Source of the DNA: Lysobacter antibioticus
GTDB lineage: Bacteria > Pseudomonadota > Gammaproteobacteria > Xanthomonadales > Xanthomonadaceae
DNA: 64,000 nucleotides
Assembly: GCF_001442535.1 (NCBI RefSeq)
Contig: NZ_CP013141.1
Coordinates: 2,625,528-2,689,527 of the forward strand
Direction of reading: 5' to 3'
Part shown: positions 35,747-45,139 of the stretch, piece by piece
How the letters are laid out: every line of letters starts with the position of its first letter
How positions within the stretch are numbered: the stretch's first letter is position 1
Translations under genes and position numbers: made by a program
Notes under the pieces: generated by a model
The model's database searches: none
Told to the model about the DNA's origin: nothing
The model's input: the letters and a program-made list of their open reading frames with translations, nothing else

Positions 35747-37408
35747 TCAGTCGGTCACCGCGAAGGCGACCATCATGCCCATGTCCTCGTGCTCGAGGTT
35801 GTGGCAATGGATCATGTAGCGATGCGTGCCCGACAGCTGCTGGGCGAAGTCGATGGCGATGCGGACGATCTCGCCGGGCCAGATCACCACGGTGTCGTTC
35901 CAGCCGGTGTCCTGCGGATTGAGCCCGTGGGCAGCGACGGCGCGGCCGCGGATGTCGGGCGGGCTGATGCTGCGCGAGACCACCCGGAAGCGGAAGCCGT
36001 GCACGTGGATGGGGTGCGGCATGCTGGTCATGTTGTTGCGTATCTCCCAGACCTCGCGGCTGCCGCGCTTGATCCGGAACATCGGCTCATGGCCGACCGT
36101 GTGCATGTTCCAGTCATTGATGAACCAGCTGCCCTCCTGATTCATGCTCAGGCGGATCGGACGCACCGACCAGCCGGCCGTATCCGGCGGCGGCGCCAGG
36201 TCGCTTAGGCGTTCGGGCAACTTCGCCGGCGGACGTTTGGCCGGCTTTGGCGTGGTTTCGCTGCAACCGGCGATGCAGAACTGCATGAGGTCGAAGGCCT
36301 CGCCCATCGCCGCGGCGCCGGGGTGCTCGCCCATCGGGTCGGGCGCGAACGCACCGGACTCGTCTTCGTTCTCCATCGCCAGGTACTCCAGGCTGCGCAG
36401 CAGCACGCGTTCGCCGGCGGCGACTGCGCTGAAATCCACCAGCACGTCGATGCGTTGCGCCGGCGCCAGGAACACGTCGTCGACCGTCCACGGCCGCGCC
36501 AGCAATCCGCCGTCGCTGCCGATCAGATGAAACGGCAGCGATTGCCCGCGATGCTCGAAAGCGAGCCGCAGCATGCGCGCGTTGGCGACGTTGGCGATAC
36601 GGAAGCGATACAGCGCCTGCAGCACGTCGAGGAAGGGTTCAGGGGTCCAGTTGACCAGTAGCCGGTTACCGATCCAGTCGTCGGCGCCTTGCCGATAGAT
36701 GATGGCGTTGTCGGCGTCGACTTGCTTGTCGGAAATCATCAACGGCAGGTCGCGCACGCCCCAGGGCAGACCGAGGCTCGCGGCCAGTGCGCGCTCTTCG
36801 TCGTCGTCCACGCGCAGCAGGCCGGCCAGGCCGTGCTGCAACTGCGCGCCGGTACGCCCGTGCGGATGGGCGTGGTACCAGTACAGGCCGGCGCGATCGG
36901 CGACCCGGAAGCGATAGCGCTTGCCGGCGCCGGGAGCGACCGGATGCAGGCCGCTGCCGTCGTTGGCTTCGTCGACGCTCAGGCCGTGCCAGTGGATCGT
37001 GGTGTCTTCGCCGAGGCGGTTGTCCAGGCTCACGTCCAACTCCGCGCCGCGGTCGATGCGCAACAAGGGGTTGATGCCGACGCCCGCGCGCGCGGCATGG
37101 GCGTAATGCCAGATCCGGGTCGGCGCGCCGTCGAAGATCGGAAACGCCGCTTCCGTCGCGGCCAACACCAGCGGCGCCGACAGACGGGTTTCGGCGAGCA
37201 GGCCGGTCGCACCGGGAATGCGCAGCGGTTGCCGGAACGGTGCCTGCGCCGATGGCGTCGCCGCCTCAGTGGCCCGCGCATCGGCATCGGCATGCGCCGC
37301 GTGCGGCAAGCGGCGAGCGCGTTGCGACAGCGCATACGGCAGTGCGACCGCCGCCGCGGCCGCCGCCGACAGACCCAACACCCACTTGCGACGATTCGTG
37401 TTGACCAT
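35747..37408 (-). CDS. Multicopper oxidase (CueO/laccase-like), likely Tat-exported
   Basis: The product is 553 residues from ATG 37408. The N-terminus NTNRRKWVLGLSAAAAAAVALP looks like a twin-arginine signal. All four copper-binding segments are present: HWHG (139-142), YWYHAHPHG (176-184), HPIHVHGF and HCHNLEHEDMGMM (534-546). The last includes the type 1 copper ligands. These oxidases couple one-electron oxidation of copper(I), phenols or metal ions to reduction of oxygen to water. A role in copper tolerance is plausible, but no copper-export gene is adjacent. Confidence 0.9.
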   Translation of the reverse strand: MVNTNRRKWVLGLSAAAAAAVALPYALSQRARRLPHAAHADADARATEAATPSAQAPFRQPLRIPGATGLLAETRLSAPLVLAATEAAFPIFDGAPTRIWHYAHAARAGVGINPLLRIDRGAELDVSLDNRLGEDTTIHWHGLSVDEANDGSGLHPVAPGAGKRYRFRVADRAGLYWYHAHPHGRTGAQLQHGLAGLLRVDDDEERALAASLGLPWGVRDLPLMISDKQVDADNAIIYRQGADDWIGNRLLVNWTPEPFLDVLQALYRFRIANVANARMLRLAFEHRGQSLPFHLIGSDGGLLARPWTVDDVFLAPAQRIDVLVDFSAVAAGERVLLRSLEYLAMENEDESGAFAPDPMGEHPGAAAMGEAFDLMQFCIAGCSETTPKPAKRPPAKLPERLSDLAPPPDTAGWSVRPIRLSMNQEGSWFINDWNMHTVGHEPMFRIKRGSREVWEIRNNMTSMPHPIHVHGFRFRVVSRSISPPDIRGRAVAAHGLNPQDTGWNDTVVIWPGEIVRIAIDFAQQLSGTHRYMIHCHNLEHEDMGMMVAFAVTD

Positions 37409-38210
37409 GGAGCGGGACACCCTCGTTAGCGATGCTTCTACGAGTCGCGCTGCCGATGCATTCGTCGGTGCACGGACTCGTCCGTCGCTGATCGATCGCA
37501 GGAAGCACGACCCGCACATCGCGCAGAATCGAGTCTCCGCTGCATCTCAGTCAGCACGAATTACGGGCATACATCACGATTTCATAATCGGCGATGCGCG
37601 CTAAAACCCCTTGATTCGCAGCGTTTGTTTCATCCTCGATGCGGCCGAGTCAAATAACCAAAGATCATGAGAAATCCGGCTGTTCGCGACTGAGGTATCG
37701 GCAAGCCGTGCCGTCTGCATCTCAACAGGGGTGCACTTCAGTCATTCGATGCGAGGCAACCACCATGTCCATGAATGGCGGCGAGGCCGCTCGTCCGCAG
37801 TCAGGCGCCGCCGTGGTCGCAGCCGACGCCAGGAGCGCTTCGCCGACTCCGCCGATCCGGCAGCGGTTCGCCCGACATACTGATGTCATCGATGTCCGAC
37901 ACCTTGTCGTGCGGCATTCTTCTGTTCGACGCGTCTTCGTCCGTCACGCTTTCGACCGCCCGGCCCTTCTCTCGCCGCTGCCGCCTGCGGCATCCGGCCA
38001 GCCCATCGCGCTTCGCGCGGGAACCAGCGCCCCACTGCGTCGGCCGAGTCGTCGGCCAACGCATTTCTCCGCAACAACCCACACGGGTCGCCGAAACCAG
38101 GCCTGACGACGACACAGGCCTGTGCGTGCGGATCGGGCGATCACTTCAGCGCCCGGCCACCGATGCGCGGGCGACTTCCCTTCAAACACGGAAGCTAAGA
38201 GGAGACTCTG
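37409..38210. other. 800-bp gap between divergent genes
   Basis: No convincing gene or known RNA is seen. Sequence near 37560-37680 is relatively A/T-rich and contains CGATT-cat-AATCG (37578-37590), a short perfect inverted repeat about 170 bp upstream of the oxidase. This may be an operator. AGGAGA precedes the phosphoesterase start at the right end. Confidence 0.45.
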
Positions 38211-41012
38211 ATGGCCACCCCAGGTGCAAGCGGTTTTCGCCGGCGAATCACGCTCGGCGCGTTGTTGTTGTTCGGAAGCTTGATCGGATCCCAATCCGCG
38301 TTCGCGGCGCAGCGGACTGTGCAACTCAGCGAAGACGACGTCGTCACCAAACGCGTGCCGACCACGCGCTCGGCGCTGTTGGCCTCGCCCGGCAATCGCG
38401 TCTGCGAAGTCGGCGCGAAATGGGTCCGGGTCGGCTTCAAGGAACTGGTACTGCAGGGCTACGACTCGCTCAAGATCACCAGTTCCGGCGGCGACCGCTA
38501 CGTCTTCCAGGGCGACCACTGGAACGACCGCGCCTTCCACTCCCGCGCCTTTCGCGGCGAGTGCGTGGTCATCGAGCCCTACTTCGGCCACCCCGACAGC
38601 CGCTACACCGTCGACAGCTACGATTTCGGCACCAAGGACCTCAGCCTGACCACGGTCACCGTGGCCGGCGCGGGCGACATCTGCGACAGCTCGCCGGCCG
38701 ACTGCGGCAAAACCTCGGACCTGATCGTGGCGATCAATCCGACCGCAGTGTTCACCGCCGGCGACAACGCCTACGGCAGCGGCACCCTGTCGGAATACAA
38801 CAACCTCTACCACTCGCGCTGGGGTCGCTTCAAAGGCCTGACCCGGCCCACGCCCGGCAACCACGACTATCAAACCACCGGCGCAAAGGGCTACTTCGAC
38901 TATTACAACGGCATGGACCAAGCGACCGGCCCGGCCGGGGATCGCAGCAAGGGCTATTACAGCTACGACGTCGGCGACTGGCACTTCATCGCCCTCAACA
39001 CCATGTCCGGCGGCAGCGTCGCCTCCGCCCAGCTGACCTGGCTGAGCAACGACCTGGCCGCCAACACCAAGCCCTGCACCGCGGCATATTTTCATCATCC
39101 GCTGATCAGCCGCGGCAATTACGACGGCTATAGCTCGGTGAAACCGATCTACGACCGCCTGTATGCGGCCAAGGCCGACCTGGTGATGGTCGGCCACGAC
39201 CATAACTATCAGCGCTACGGAAAGATGGACGGCAGCGGCACCGCCAAGACCGACGGCCTGCGCCAGATTCTGGTCGGCACCGGCGGACGCGACTTCTACT
39301 CGCTCAGCGGCAGCCATACGCTGTTGCAGGCCAGCCAGGCCCACACCTGGGGCGTGCTCAAGCTGACCCTGACCGCTACCGGCTATACCGGCGACTTCGT
39401 GCCCGTGGCCGGCAAGACCTGGACCGACAATTTCTCCGGCACCTGCAACAAGGCGCAGACCGGCAACCTGCCGCCGGTGGCGAACTTCAATTCGGCGACC
39501 AACGGCCTGACCGCCAACTTCACCGATGCCTCCAGCGACAGCGACGGCAGCATCGCCTCGCGCGCATGGAATTTCGGCGACGGCAGCAGCTCGACCGCGA
39601 CCAACCCCAGCCATGCCTACGCCAGCGCCGGCACCTACTCGGTGTCGCTGACGGTCACCGACAACGGCGGCGCCACCCACAGCGTGACCAAGTCGGTCAC
39701 GGTCGTGGCACCGGGCAACGCCAATCCGATCGCGGCCTTCACCTTCACTACTTCCAACCTGACCGCGGTGTTCACCGATGCCTCGACCGATTCGGACGGC
39801 AGCATCGCCGCACGCGAATGGAATTTCGGCGACGGCATCACCTCGACCACCACCAGTCCTTCGCATACCTATGCGGCAACCGGCACCTATACCGTGTCGC
39901 TGAAGGCGACCGACGACGACGGCGCGAGCCACACCGTAAGCAAGTCGGTGACCGTGACCGCCGCGCCGACCGGCAACGTACTCAGCAACGGCGTGCCGGC
40001 GACCGGCATCGCCGGCGCCAAGGACAGCGAGCAGTTCTGGACCTTGGCGGTCCCGACCGGAGCGACCGGCCTGAAGTTCGTCACCGCCGACGGCAGCGGC
40101 GATGCCGACCTGTACGTGAAGTTCGGCGCGAAGCCGACCACCGCCAGCTACGACTGCAAGTCGGACGGCAGCAGCAACGCCGAAACCTGCTCGATCGCCA
40201 CCGCCCAGGCCGGCACTTATCACGTAATGATCAAGGCCTATGCGGCGATTTCCGGAGTGTCGCTGACCGGTAGCTTTGCCAGCGGCCCGTCCGGCGGCGT
40301 GGTCTGGAGCAACGGCGGCCTCAGCACCGGCGCCACCGCCAAGGACGGCACCGCCGCGCCCTCGGGCACGACCTGGAGCGAGTTGCAGAACGACACCGGC
40401 AACACCGCCGAAAGCAACACCACCACCGGTTACGCCGTCAGCAACGCGACGTATCGTCTGGCCGACGATTTCGTGGTGCCGAGCGGGCAGAGCTGGACCC
40501 TGTCCTCGGTCGACGTCTACGCCTACAAGACCAGCTACAGCGGCTCCGGCTCGCCGTTCACCGCGGGCGTGTTGCAGGTCTGGCGCGGCCGGCCCGGCGA
40601 CGCGGGCAGCACCTTGCTATGCGGCAGCACCAGCAGCAACGTGCAGGCGTCCTCAACCGATGCGCGGATCTATCGCACCGGCAACAGCTTGTATCCGTCC
40701 CCCGGCAGCGCCACCGTCACCACACGCAAGGTCTGGCGCAACCGCCTGAGCATGCCGGCAGCTTGCGCGGGCAACGGCTTCTTCAGCGCAGGCAGTTACT
40801 GGCTCGTGTGGGGCAGCACCGACAGCAGCGCCGGCGCGCACTTCGCTCCGCCGATGACCGTAGTCGGCGCGCGCGGCCGCTCCGGCGCCAACGCCCGCCA
40901 GTACGATGTGTCGGCCGGCACCTGGAGTTCCCTGATCGATGTCGGCAACCCGTCCTCCGCGCCGGACGTCGCCCAGGAGCTACCCTTCGATCTCATCGGC
41001 ACGACGCAGTAA
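38211..41012 (+). CDS. Secreted metallophosphoesterase with PKD and PPC domains
   Basis: The product is 933 residues with a good AGGAGA site. The signal peptide ends near residue 33 (GSQSAFAA). Residues 150-400 are a purple-acid-phosphatase-like catalytic domain with GAGDIC (Asp near 154), AGDNAYGSG (near 184), PGNHDY (near 217), HHPLIS (near 294) and [10 protein letters not shown] (near 328). Two PKD domains follow at 420-500 and 503-585 ([20 protein letters not shown] and a near-duplicate), then a PPC-type domain (588-690) and a beta-rich C-terminal domain of unknown family (694-933). PKD and PPC tails are common on enzymes secreted by type II systems. The substrate is not defined. Confidence 0.9.
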   Translation: MATPGASGFRRRITLGALLLFGSLIGSQSAFAAQRTVQLSEDDVVTKRVPTTRSALLASPGNRVCEVGAKWVRVGFKELVLQGYDSLKITSSGGDRYVFQGDHWNDRAFHSRAFRGECVVIEPYFGHPDSRYTVDSYDFGTKDLSLTTVTVAGAGDICDSSPADCGKTSDLIVAINPTAVFTAGDNAYGSGTLSEYNNLYHSRWGRFKGLTRPTPGNHDYQTTGAKGYFDYYNGMDQATGPAGDRSKGYYSYDVGDWHFIALNTMSGGSVASAQLTWLSNDLAANTKPCTAAYFHHPLISRGNYDGYSSVKPIYDRLYAAKADLVMVGHDHNYQRYGKMDGSGTAKTDGLRQILVGTGGRDFYSLSGSHTLLQASQAHTWGVLKLTLTATGYTGDFVPVAGKTWTDNFSGTCNKAQTGNLPPVANFNSATNGLTANFTDASSDSDGSIASRAWNFGDGSSSTATNPSHAYASAGTYSVSLTVTDNGGATHSVTKSVTVVAPGNANPIAAFTFTTSNLTAVFTDASTDSDGSIAAREWNFGDGITSTTTSPSHTYAATGTYTVSLKATDDDGASHTVSKSVTVTAAPTGNVLSNGVPATGIAGAKDSEQFWTLAVPTGATGLKFVTADGSGDADLYVKFGAKPTTASYDCKSDGSSNAETCSIATAQAGTYHVMIKAYAAISGVSLTGSFASGPSGGVVWSNGGLSTGATAKDGTAAPSGTTWSELQNDTGNTAESNTTTGYAVSNATYRLADDFVVPSGQSWTLSSVDVYAYKTSYSGSGSPFTAGVLQVWRGRPGDAGSTLLCGSTSSNVQASSTDARIYRTGNSLYPSPGSATVTTRKVWRNRLSMPAACAGNGFFSAGSYWLVWGSTDSSAGAHFAPPMTVVGARGRSGANARQYDVSAGTWSSLIDVGNPSSAPDVAQELPFDLIGTTQ

Positions 41013-41018
41013 AGCGCA

Positions 41019-41050
41019 GGCCCGGGTCGCCGCCGGCGATCCGGGCCGTT
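41019..41050 (+). terminator. Likely terminator after the phosphoesterase gene
   Basis: A 13-bp stem, GGCCCGGGTCGCC with GGCGATCCGGGCC (one G-U pair in RNA), has a three-base loop and is followed by GTTCTAT. The T-tract is weak, so the call is moderate. Confidence 0.5.
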
Positions 41051-41106
41051 CTATGCTCGACCGACGCAGGCGACGTCGCCTGCGTCCTCGCGACAGAGAG
41101 ACTCGA

Positions 41107-41613
41107 ATGAACCACAACGCTTACCGCCTGGCCATCGCATCCCTCATCGTCGCGGCCTGTTTGCTGGCCGCTTGCGAACGCCAGGACGCCGCGCCGCAAG
41201 GCCGAGCCGCGGCACCCTCGCCGGCCGCCGTGCCGCGCAAGGACAATACGGTCATGGCGGTATCGACCTCGCCGGCGGTATCGATCACCGGTGTCGAACT
41301 CGGCAGCGCGCCGATGCGGCCGCAGGACCTGCCCAAACGGCAGAAGACCTTCACCACCGGCGACACCGTGGTGGTGACGATCAAGACCGCGACCCGCGAC
41401 CCGCAGGCGCGCGTCCCCGGCCGCTTGAAGGTGCGCTGGATCGACCCGGCGGGCAAGGTCTTCAATGAAGAAGCCAAGCCGGTGACCTTCAACGGCGCCG
41501 GCGTCGACGATTTCCGTGTCGCCGAGCCGATGGGATGGAAGTTGGGCAACTACCGCGTCGAAGTGTCGGTCGATGATGGGCCGGTGGTGCAGGATGGATT
41601 CTTCGTTCATTAG
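41107..41613 (+). CDS. Small lipoprotein with a beta-sandwich-like domain
   Basis: The product is 168 residues from ATG 41107. The N-terminus ends in a good lipobox, LLAAC (Cys near 23). A low-complexity Ala/Pro stretch follows, then a domain with alternating strands: FTTGDTVVVTIKTAT, RLKVRWIDPAGKVFNE and YRVEVSVDDGPVVQDGFFV. The pattern resembles the Ig-like domains of periplasmic proteins that describe a ligand-lifting or assembly role. No family was recognised. A terminator separates it from the phosphoesterase, so it is probably expressed alone. Confidence 0.72.
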   Translation: MNHNAYRLAIASLIVAACLLAACERQDAAPQGRAAAPSPAAVPRKDNTVMAVSTSPAVSITGVELGSAPMRPQDLPKRQKTFTTGDTVVVTIKTATRDPQARVPGRLKVRWIDPAGKVFNEEAKPVTFNGAGVDDFRVAEPMGWKLGNYRVEVSVDDGPVVQDGFFVH

Positions 41614-41645
41614 GCTTGCGTCGATTGGAGTCCCGGGGCTCCAGG

Positions 41646-41669
41646 GTAGGAGCGGCGCGAGCCGCGACC
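41646..41669 (+). repeat. REP palindrome
   Basis: An intact 24-bp REP, GTAGGAGCGGCGCGAG then CCGCGACC, lies 32 bp after the lipoprotein stop. Confidence 0.8.
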
Positions 41670-41711
41670 GCGCTGTGATGGTCTTGCGGCGCAACGCTCA
41701 AGCAAGACCAA

Positions 41712-41763
41712 GATCTGGATCTGGATCTGGATCTGGATCTGGATCTGGATCTGGATCTGGATC
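41712..41763 (+). repeat. GATCTG hexanucleotide array
   Basis: More than eight perfect GATCTG units end exactly at the GATCAAACG with which other right arms begin. This indicates expansion of the arm's own GATC sequence. It replaces the left arm in this truncated copy. Confidence 0.92.
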
Positions 41764-41976
41764 AAACGCCAAAAGCTTCCGCCACTAAAGCGGCGGGTTA
41801 CTTTCTTTTGTCATAAGCAACAAAAGAAAGGTAACCAAAGAAGTTGCTTTTCTTTGAATCACAGGCCCGCACGTTCGATGCCGACGCAGGGATTTTTCAT
41901 ACGGGACATCCCTGTCCCGATGAAAAACGGCCCGCATCCCTGCGGGCCGCCCTCTGGGTCTTCTATTGCCTTCGCT
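41760..41976. repeat. Copy 4: isolated right arm of the hairpin repeat
   Basis: It contains the AAAAGCTTCCGCC start, the long GGTTAC stem, the CATACGGGAC hairpin and CGGCCCGCA/TGCGGGCCG. The left arm is absent and a GATCTG array sits in its place. Confidence 0.83.
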
Positions 41977-41991
41977 AGTGCGAGGCGACGC

Positions 41992-42093
41992 ACAGCAACA
42001 GCAACAGCAACAGCAACATCTTTACGGCAACCGCAACAGCAACAGCAATCGTAGCCAGGCGGTTGCTGTTGCTGTTGCTGTTGCTGTTGCCGT
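41992..42093. repeat. Facing CAGCAA and GTTGCT tracts
   Basis: CAGCAA units (41992-42018 and about 42032-42049) face GTTGCT units (about 42062-42092) across a short spacer. They form a large potential hairpin at the junction between copy 4 and copy 5 of the repeat. Confidence 0.85.
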
Positions 42094-42130
42094 GAAAGCT
42101 TGGCGCAGCTCCGATCTCGCGATGCGACCG

Positions 42131-42320
42131 TAGACCCGGAGGGCGGCGCACAGGACGTGCGCCGTTTTCCGATAAGACAAGGATGTCTTATCGGAAAATC
42201 CCGGCGCGAGCTGCGTACTCGCAGGGGAGCTTCGTCAAGGAAAGCCCTTTTCTTTGGTTACTTTTCTTTTGGGCCAGCAAAAGAAAGTAACCCGGCCGCG
42301 ATAGCGGACGGAAGCTTTGC
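42131..42320. repeat. Copy 5: isolated left arm of the hairpin repeat
   Basis: It begins with a degenerate TAGACCCGGAGGGCGG and has CGGCGCAC/GTGCGCCG and TTTTCCGATAAGAC/GTCTTATCGGAAAA (42165-42198). It ends at GGAAGCTTTGC. No right arm follows. Confidence 0.82.
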
Positions 42321-42368
42321 TCTTGCTTGATCTTGCTTGATGGATACATCGCGAGACCGGCGCAGTGT

Positions 42369-42392
42369 GGTCGCGGCTCGCGCCGCTCCTAC
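42369..42392 (-). repeat. REP palindrome (reverse)
   Basis: An intact reverse REP, starting GGTCGCGGCTCG and ending CGCTCCTAC, lies between repeat copies 5 and 6. Confidence 0.8.
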
Positions 42393-42418
42393 CCAAGAGC
42401 AGGCACGAACCCGCACCC

Positions 42419-42450
<32 letters not shown>

Positions 42451-42486
42451 GAAAGCTTGGCGCAGCTCCGATCTCGCGATGCGATC

Positions 42487-42699
42487 GGAGCCCCGGAGGG
42501 CGGCGCACAGGACGTGCGCCGTTTTTCGATAGGACAAGGATGTCCTATCGAAAAATCCCGGCGCGGGCATCGCACTCGTGGCCTGTGCCCTTGCAAGGAG
42601 AGCCCGCTCTTTGGTTACCTTTGACCGAAGGGATCCAGGCGGACTTTTGGGCTTAGCAAAAGAAAGTAACCCGGCCGCGCCAGCGGACGGAAGCTTTGC
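42487..42699. repeat. Copy 6: isolated left arm of the hairpin repeat
   Basis: Its second hairpin is TTTTTCGATAGGAC/GTCCTATCGAAAAA (42522-42555), the same variant as copy 2, while neighbouring copy 5 has the copy 1 variant. The two arms next to each other are therefore not identical. Confidence 0.83.
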
Positions 42700-42747
42700 A
42701 CTTGCTTCAGCTTGCCTGATGGATAGATCGCGAGACCGAAACAACAC

Positions 42748-42771
42748 GGTCGCGACTCACGTCGCTCCTAC
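42748..42771 (-). repeat. REP palindrome (reverse)
   Basis: This is a reverse REP of the GTCGCGACTCACGTCGC variant ending TCCTAC, about 50 bp after copy 6. Confidence 0.75.
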
Positions 42772-42840
42772 ACGAGTGGAAGCTTCATGCGTTTGATCCC
42801 GATATTGCTTTACGGATACGCCGCGAGGCTGACAGAGCGC

Positions 42841-42864
42841 GGTCGCGGCTCGCGCCGCTCCTAC
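42841..42864 (-). repeat. REP palindrome (reverse)
   Basis: An intact reverse REP starts GGTCGCGGCTCG and ends CTCCTAC. It has the same orientation as the two preceding REPs, so these are not arranged as a REPIN pair. Confidence 0.8.
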
Positions 42865-43049
42865 CCTTTGAAGCCCAGACCACGACGCCGCAACCACCAC
42901 TCCCCGATCTCGCCCCTCGATGCAGATCGCGCCGCGATCCCCCGCCACGCCGTACCCGATCGGTCAAAATTGCGGCGAACGCTTCACGACTGATGACGCG
43001 CACGGAACCCTGGCGCTATGCTCGGGCGATTCCCTGCAGGAGACCGTCC

Positions 43050-44003
43050 GTGCGCGAGCTGTATCCGGAAATCGAGCCTTACCGCACTCATCGCCTCGCG
43101 GTCGACGAGCTGCACGAGCTGCATATCGAGGAATGCGGCAATCCCGACGGCCTGCCGGTGATCTTTCTGCACGGCGGCCCCGGCGCCGGCGTCTCGCCGT
43201 ACCACCGCCGCTTCTTCGACCCCAAGCGCTATCGCATCGTGCTGTTCGACCAGCGCGGCTCCGGCCGATCCACGCCACACGCCGAACTGCGCGACAACAC
43301 GACCTGGCATCTGGTCGCCGACATCGAAGCGATCCGCGAGCATTTCGGCATCGAGCGCTGGGTCGTATTCGGCGGTTCCTGGGGTTCGACCCTGGCGCTG
43401 GCCTATGCGCAGAGCCACCCCGAGCGTGCGCTCGGCCTGGTCTTGCGCGGCATCTTCCTCGGCAGCACCGGCGAGTTGCGCTGGTTCAACGAACTCGACG
43501 GCGGCGCGCGCTGGATTTTCCCGGAGCGCTGGACGCGCTATCTCGAGCATATTCCGCCGCAGGAACGCGACGACATGACCGAGGCCTATTGGCGCCGGCT
43601 CGACAGCGACGACGAGGCGGTGCGCCTGGCCGCGGCGCAGGCCTGGAGCTATTGGGAAGGCGGCAGCACCACGCTGGTCCACGACCCCGACGAGGTCGGC
43701 AACTTCGAGGAGCCGCATGCGGCGATCAGCGTCGCGCGCGCCGAGGCGCACTACTTCCGTAACCGGGTGTTTCTGGAACCGGACCAGTTGCTGCAGGGGG
43801 TGGCGCGCATCCGTCACATCCCCGCGACCATCGTGCACGGGCGCTACGACATCATCTGCCCGGTCAAGAGCGCCTACGACCTCGCCTGTGCCTGGCCCGA
43901 GGCCGATTTCCGCGTGGTCCTGGCCGGCCACAGCGCCGCCGATCCGGCGATCGTCGACGTGCTGGTGAGCGCGACCGACGCGCTGGCCGATCGCTACGGC
44001 TGA
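43050..44003 (+). CDS. pip: Proline iminopeptidase
   Basis: The product is 317 residues, the usual length of the alpha/beta-hydrolase prolyl aminopeptidases. GTG 43050 is chosen because AGGAGA lies at proper spacing and the protein then begins MRELYPEIEPYRTHRL, as in relatives. HGGPG (41-45) is the oxyanion motif, GGSWGS contains catalytic Ser110, GRYDIICP contains Asp267 and AGHSA contains His294. It removes N-terminal proline from peptides in the cytoplasm. It follows the repeat cluster and converges on the isomerase gene. Confidence 0.93.
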   Translation: MRELYPEIEPYRTHRLAVDELHELHIEECGNPDGLPVIFLHGGPGAGVSPYHRRFFDPKRYRIVLFDQRGSGRSTPHAELRDNTTWHLVADIEAIREHFGIERWVVFGGSWGSTLALAYAQSHPERALGLVLRGIFLGSTGELRWFNELDGGARWIFPERWTRYLEHIPPQERDDMTEAYWRRLDSDDEAVRLAAAQAWSYWEGGSTTLVHDPDEVGNFEEPHAAISVARAEAHYFRNRVFLEPDQLLQGVARIRHIPATIVHGRYDIICPVKSAYDLACAWPEADFRVVLAGHSAADPAIVDVLVSATDALADRYG

Positions 44004-44042
44004 GGCCCGTCGGCGGCAAGCAGGACCGCAAAGCCGGCGGCG

Positions 44043-44582
44043 TTATCGCGTCGCCAGGCTTTGCCAGCGTTCGAACTCGGCGCGCCCGGTCTGCTCGGCG
44101 ATATGGCGCAGCCAGCGGCTGAACTCCTGCGGTTGTCCGGCCAATGCATCCCACAGTTCCGGCAGGGGCTTCCAGGCCCAGTCGGAAGCTTCCGCGGGGT
44201 CGGGCTGCGGCCGGCCGTCGTAGCGGCCGACAAAGACGTGGTCGTACTCGTGTTCGACCAGGCCGTCGGAGACGTCGAGACGGTAGGTGATGCGGGCCAC
44301 GTGCCTGAGCTCGCACTCGAAACCCATCTCCTCGCGCAGGCGGCGCCGTGCTGCGGCATCGGTGGCCTCGCCTTCGCGCGGATGGCCGCAACAGCTGTTG
44401 CTCCACAAACCGCCGGAGTGGTATTTGCCGTCGGCGCGACGCTGCAGCAGCCAGCGCCCCTGGGCATCGAACACGAACACCGAGAACGCGCGGTGCAGCA
44501 GCCCTTGCCGGTGCACCTGCATCTTCTCGCCGACGCCGATGGCCTGGTCTTGGTCGTCGACCAGGATGAGCATCTCGTTCAT
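44043..44582 (-). CDS. idi: Isopentenyl-diphosphate delta-isomerase, type 1
   Basis: The product is 179 residues with a Nudix-like fold. Metal and catalytic residues are visible: His24 and His30 in VHRQGLLHRAFS, Cys65 and His67 in NSCCGHP, and Glu110 and Glu112 in VEHEYDHVF. The enzyme interconverts isopentenyl and dimethylallyl diphosphate. In bacteria using the methylerythritol phosphate route it is dispensable but helps balance precursors for quinones, carotenoids or undecaprenyl phosphate. It stands alone here, with no other isoprenoid gene in the window. Confidence 0.94.
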   Translation of the reverse strand: MNEMLILVDDQDQAIGVGEKMQVHRQGLLHRAFSVFVFDAQGRWLLQRRADGKYHSGGLWSNSCCGHPREGEATDAAARRRLREEMGFECELRHVARITYRLDVSDGLVEHEYDHVFVGRYDGRPQPDPAEASDWAWKPLPELWDALAGQPQEFSRWLRHIAEQTGRAEFERWQSLATR

Positions 44583-44739
44583 ATCGCTCTCGTTCGCTGC
44601 ATGAGCGCGACTATGCCAGCCCCCGCGTTCGGGTACGTGCGCTCAATCACGGGCGGGGCATGAAACCGGCCGAATCGGCACAGCGCGGCATCGTCGGGCA
44701 CGGTCGCAGCGAGGTGCCTGCGGCGGGTTGCGGATCCGC

Positions 44740-44770
44740 AAAAACAAACGGCCCCGCCGAGGCGGGGCCG
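44740..44770 (-). terminator. Intrinsic terminator of the four-cysteine protein gene
   Basis: On the minus strand, CGGCCCCGCC and GGCGGGGCCG form a 10-bp stem with a two-base loop, followed by TTTGTTTTT. It lies 28 bp beyond the stop of the gene at 44798-45139. Confidence 0.85.
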
Positions 44771-44797
44771 CTGCGTTCGGCCGATGTCGCGGCCGGC

Positions 44798-45139
44798 TTA
44801 CTTGTCGATGCGGGCCGGGTCGCGGCTGGTCGAGCTGGCGCCCTTGTTGTCGGTGGTCGGGGCCGGCGGTTCGCCGCCTAAGTCGGCATCACCCAACTTT
44901 CCGTCGAGAAACGCTTGCTTGCACACACGTGCGAACAGATTGGCCGAATAGGGGTTAAAGCACTTGCGGTTGACGACTTGGTAGTCGCCGGTGGCGGGAT
45001 TGACCGGCCTCCAGCAGTCCTGCGGCACGCCGATCTTGCAGAACAAGAACGGGTTGTTGCCGTAGTACGGAATGAACTCGTTGGCGAAGACGCTCGAGGA
45101 CGCCATCAGCAACACGATCGACAGACAAAGCTTTTTCAT
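44798..45139 (-). CDS. Small secreted four-cysteine protein, unknown function
   Basis: The product is 113 residues from ATG 45139, with a strong AAGGAGA site. The signal peptide MKKLCLSIVLLMASSSVFA is clear, with cleavage after Ala19. The mature part has four cysteines (LFCKIG, DCWRP, RKCFNP, RVCKQA) that could form two disulfides, and several Tyr, Phe and Pro residues. The C-terminal 30 residues are polar and probably disordered. No family was recognised. The gene has its own terminator and so is monocistronic. Confidence 0.78.
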   Translation of the reverse strand: MKKLCLSIVLLMASSSVFANEFIPYYGNNPFLFCKIGVPQDCWRPVNPATGDYQVVNRKCFNPYSANLFARVCKQAFLDGKLGDADLGGEPPAPTTDNKGASSTSRDPARIDK

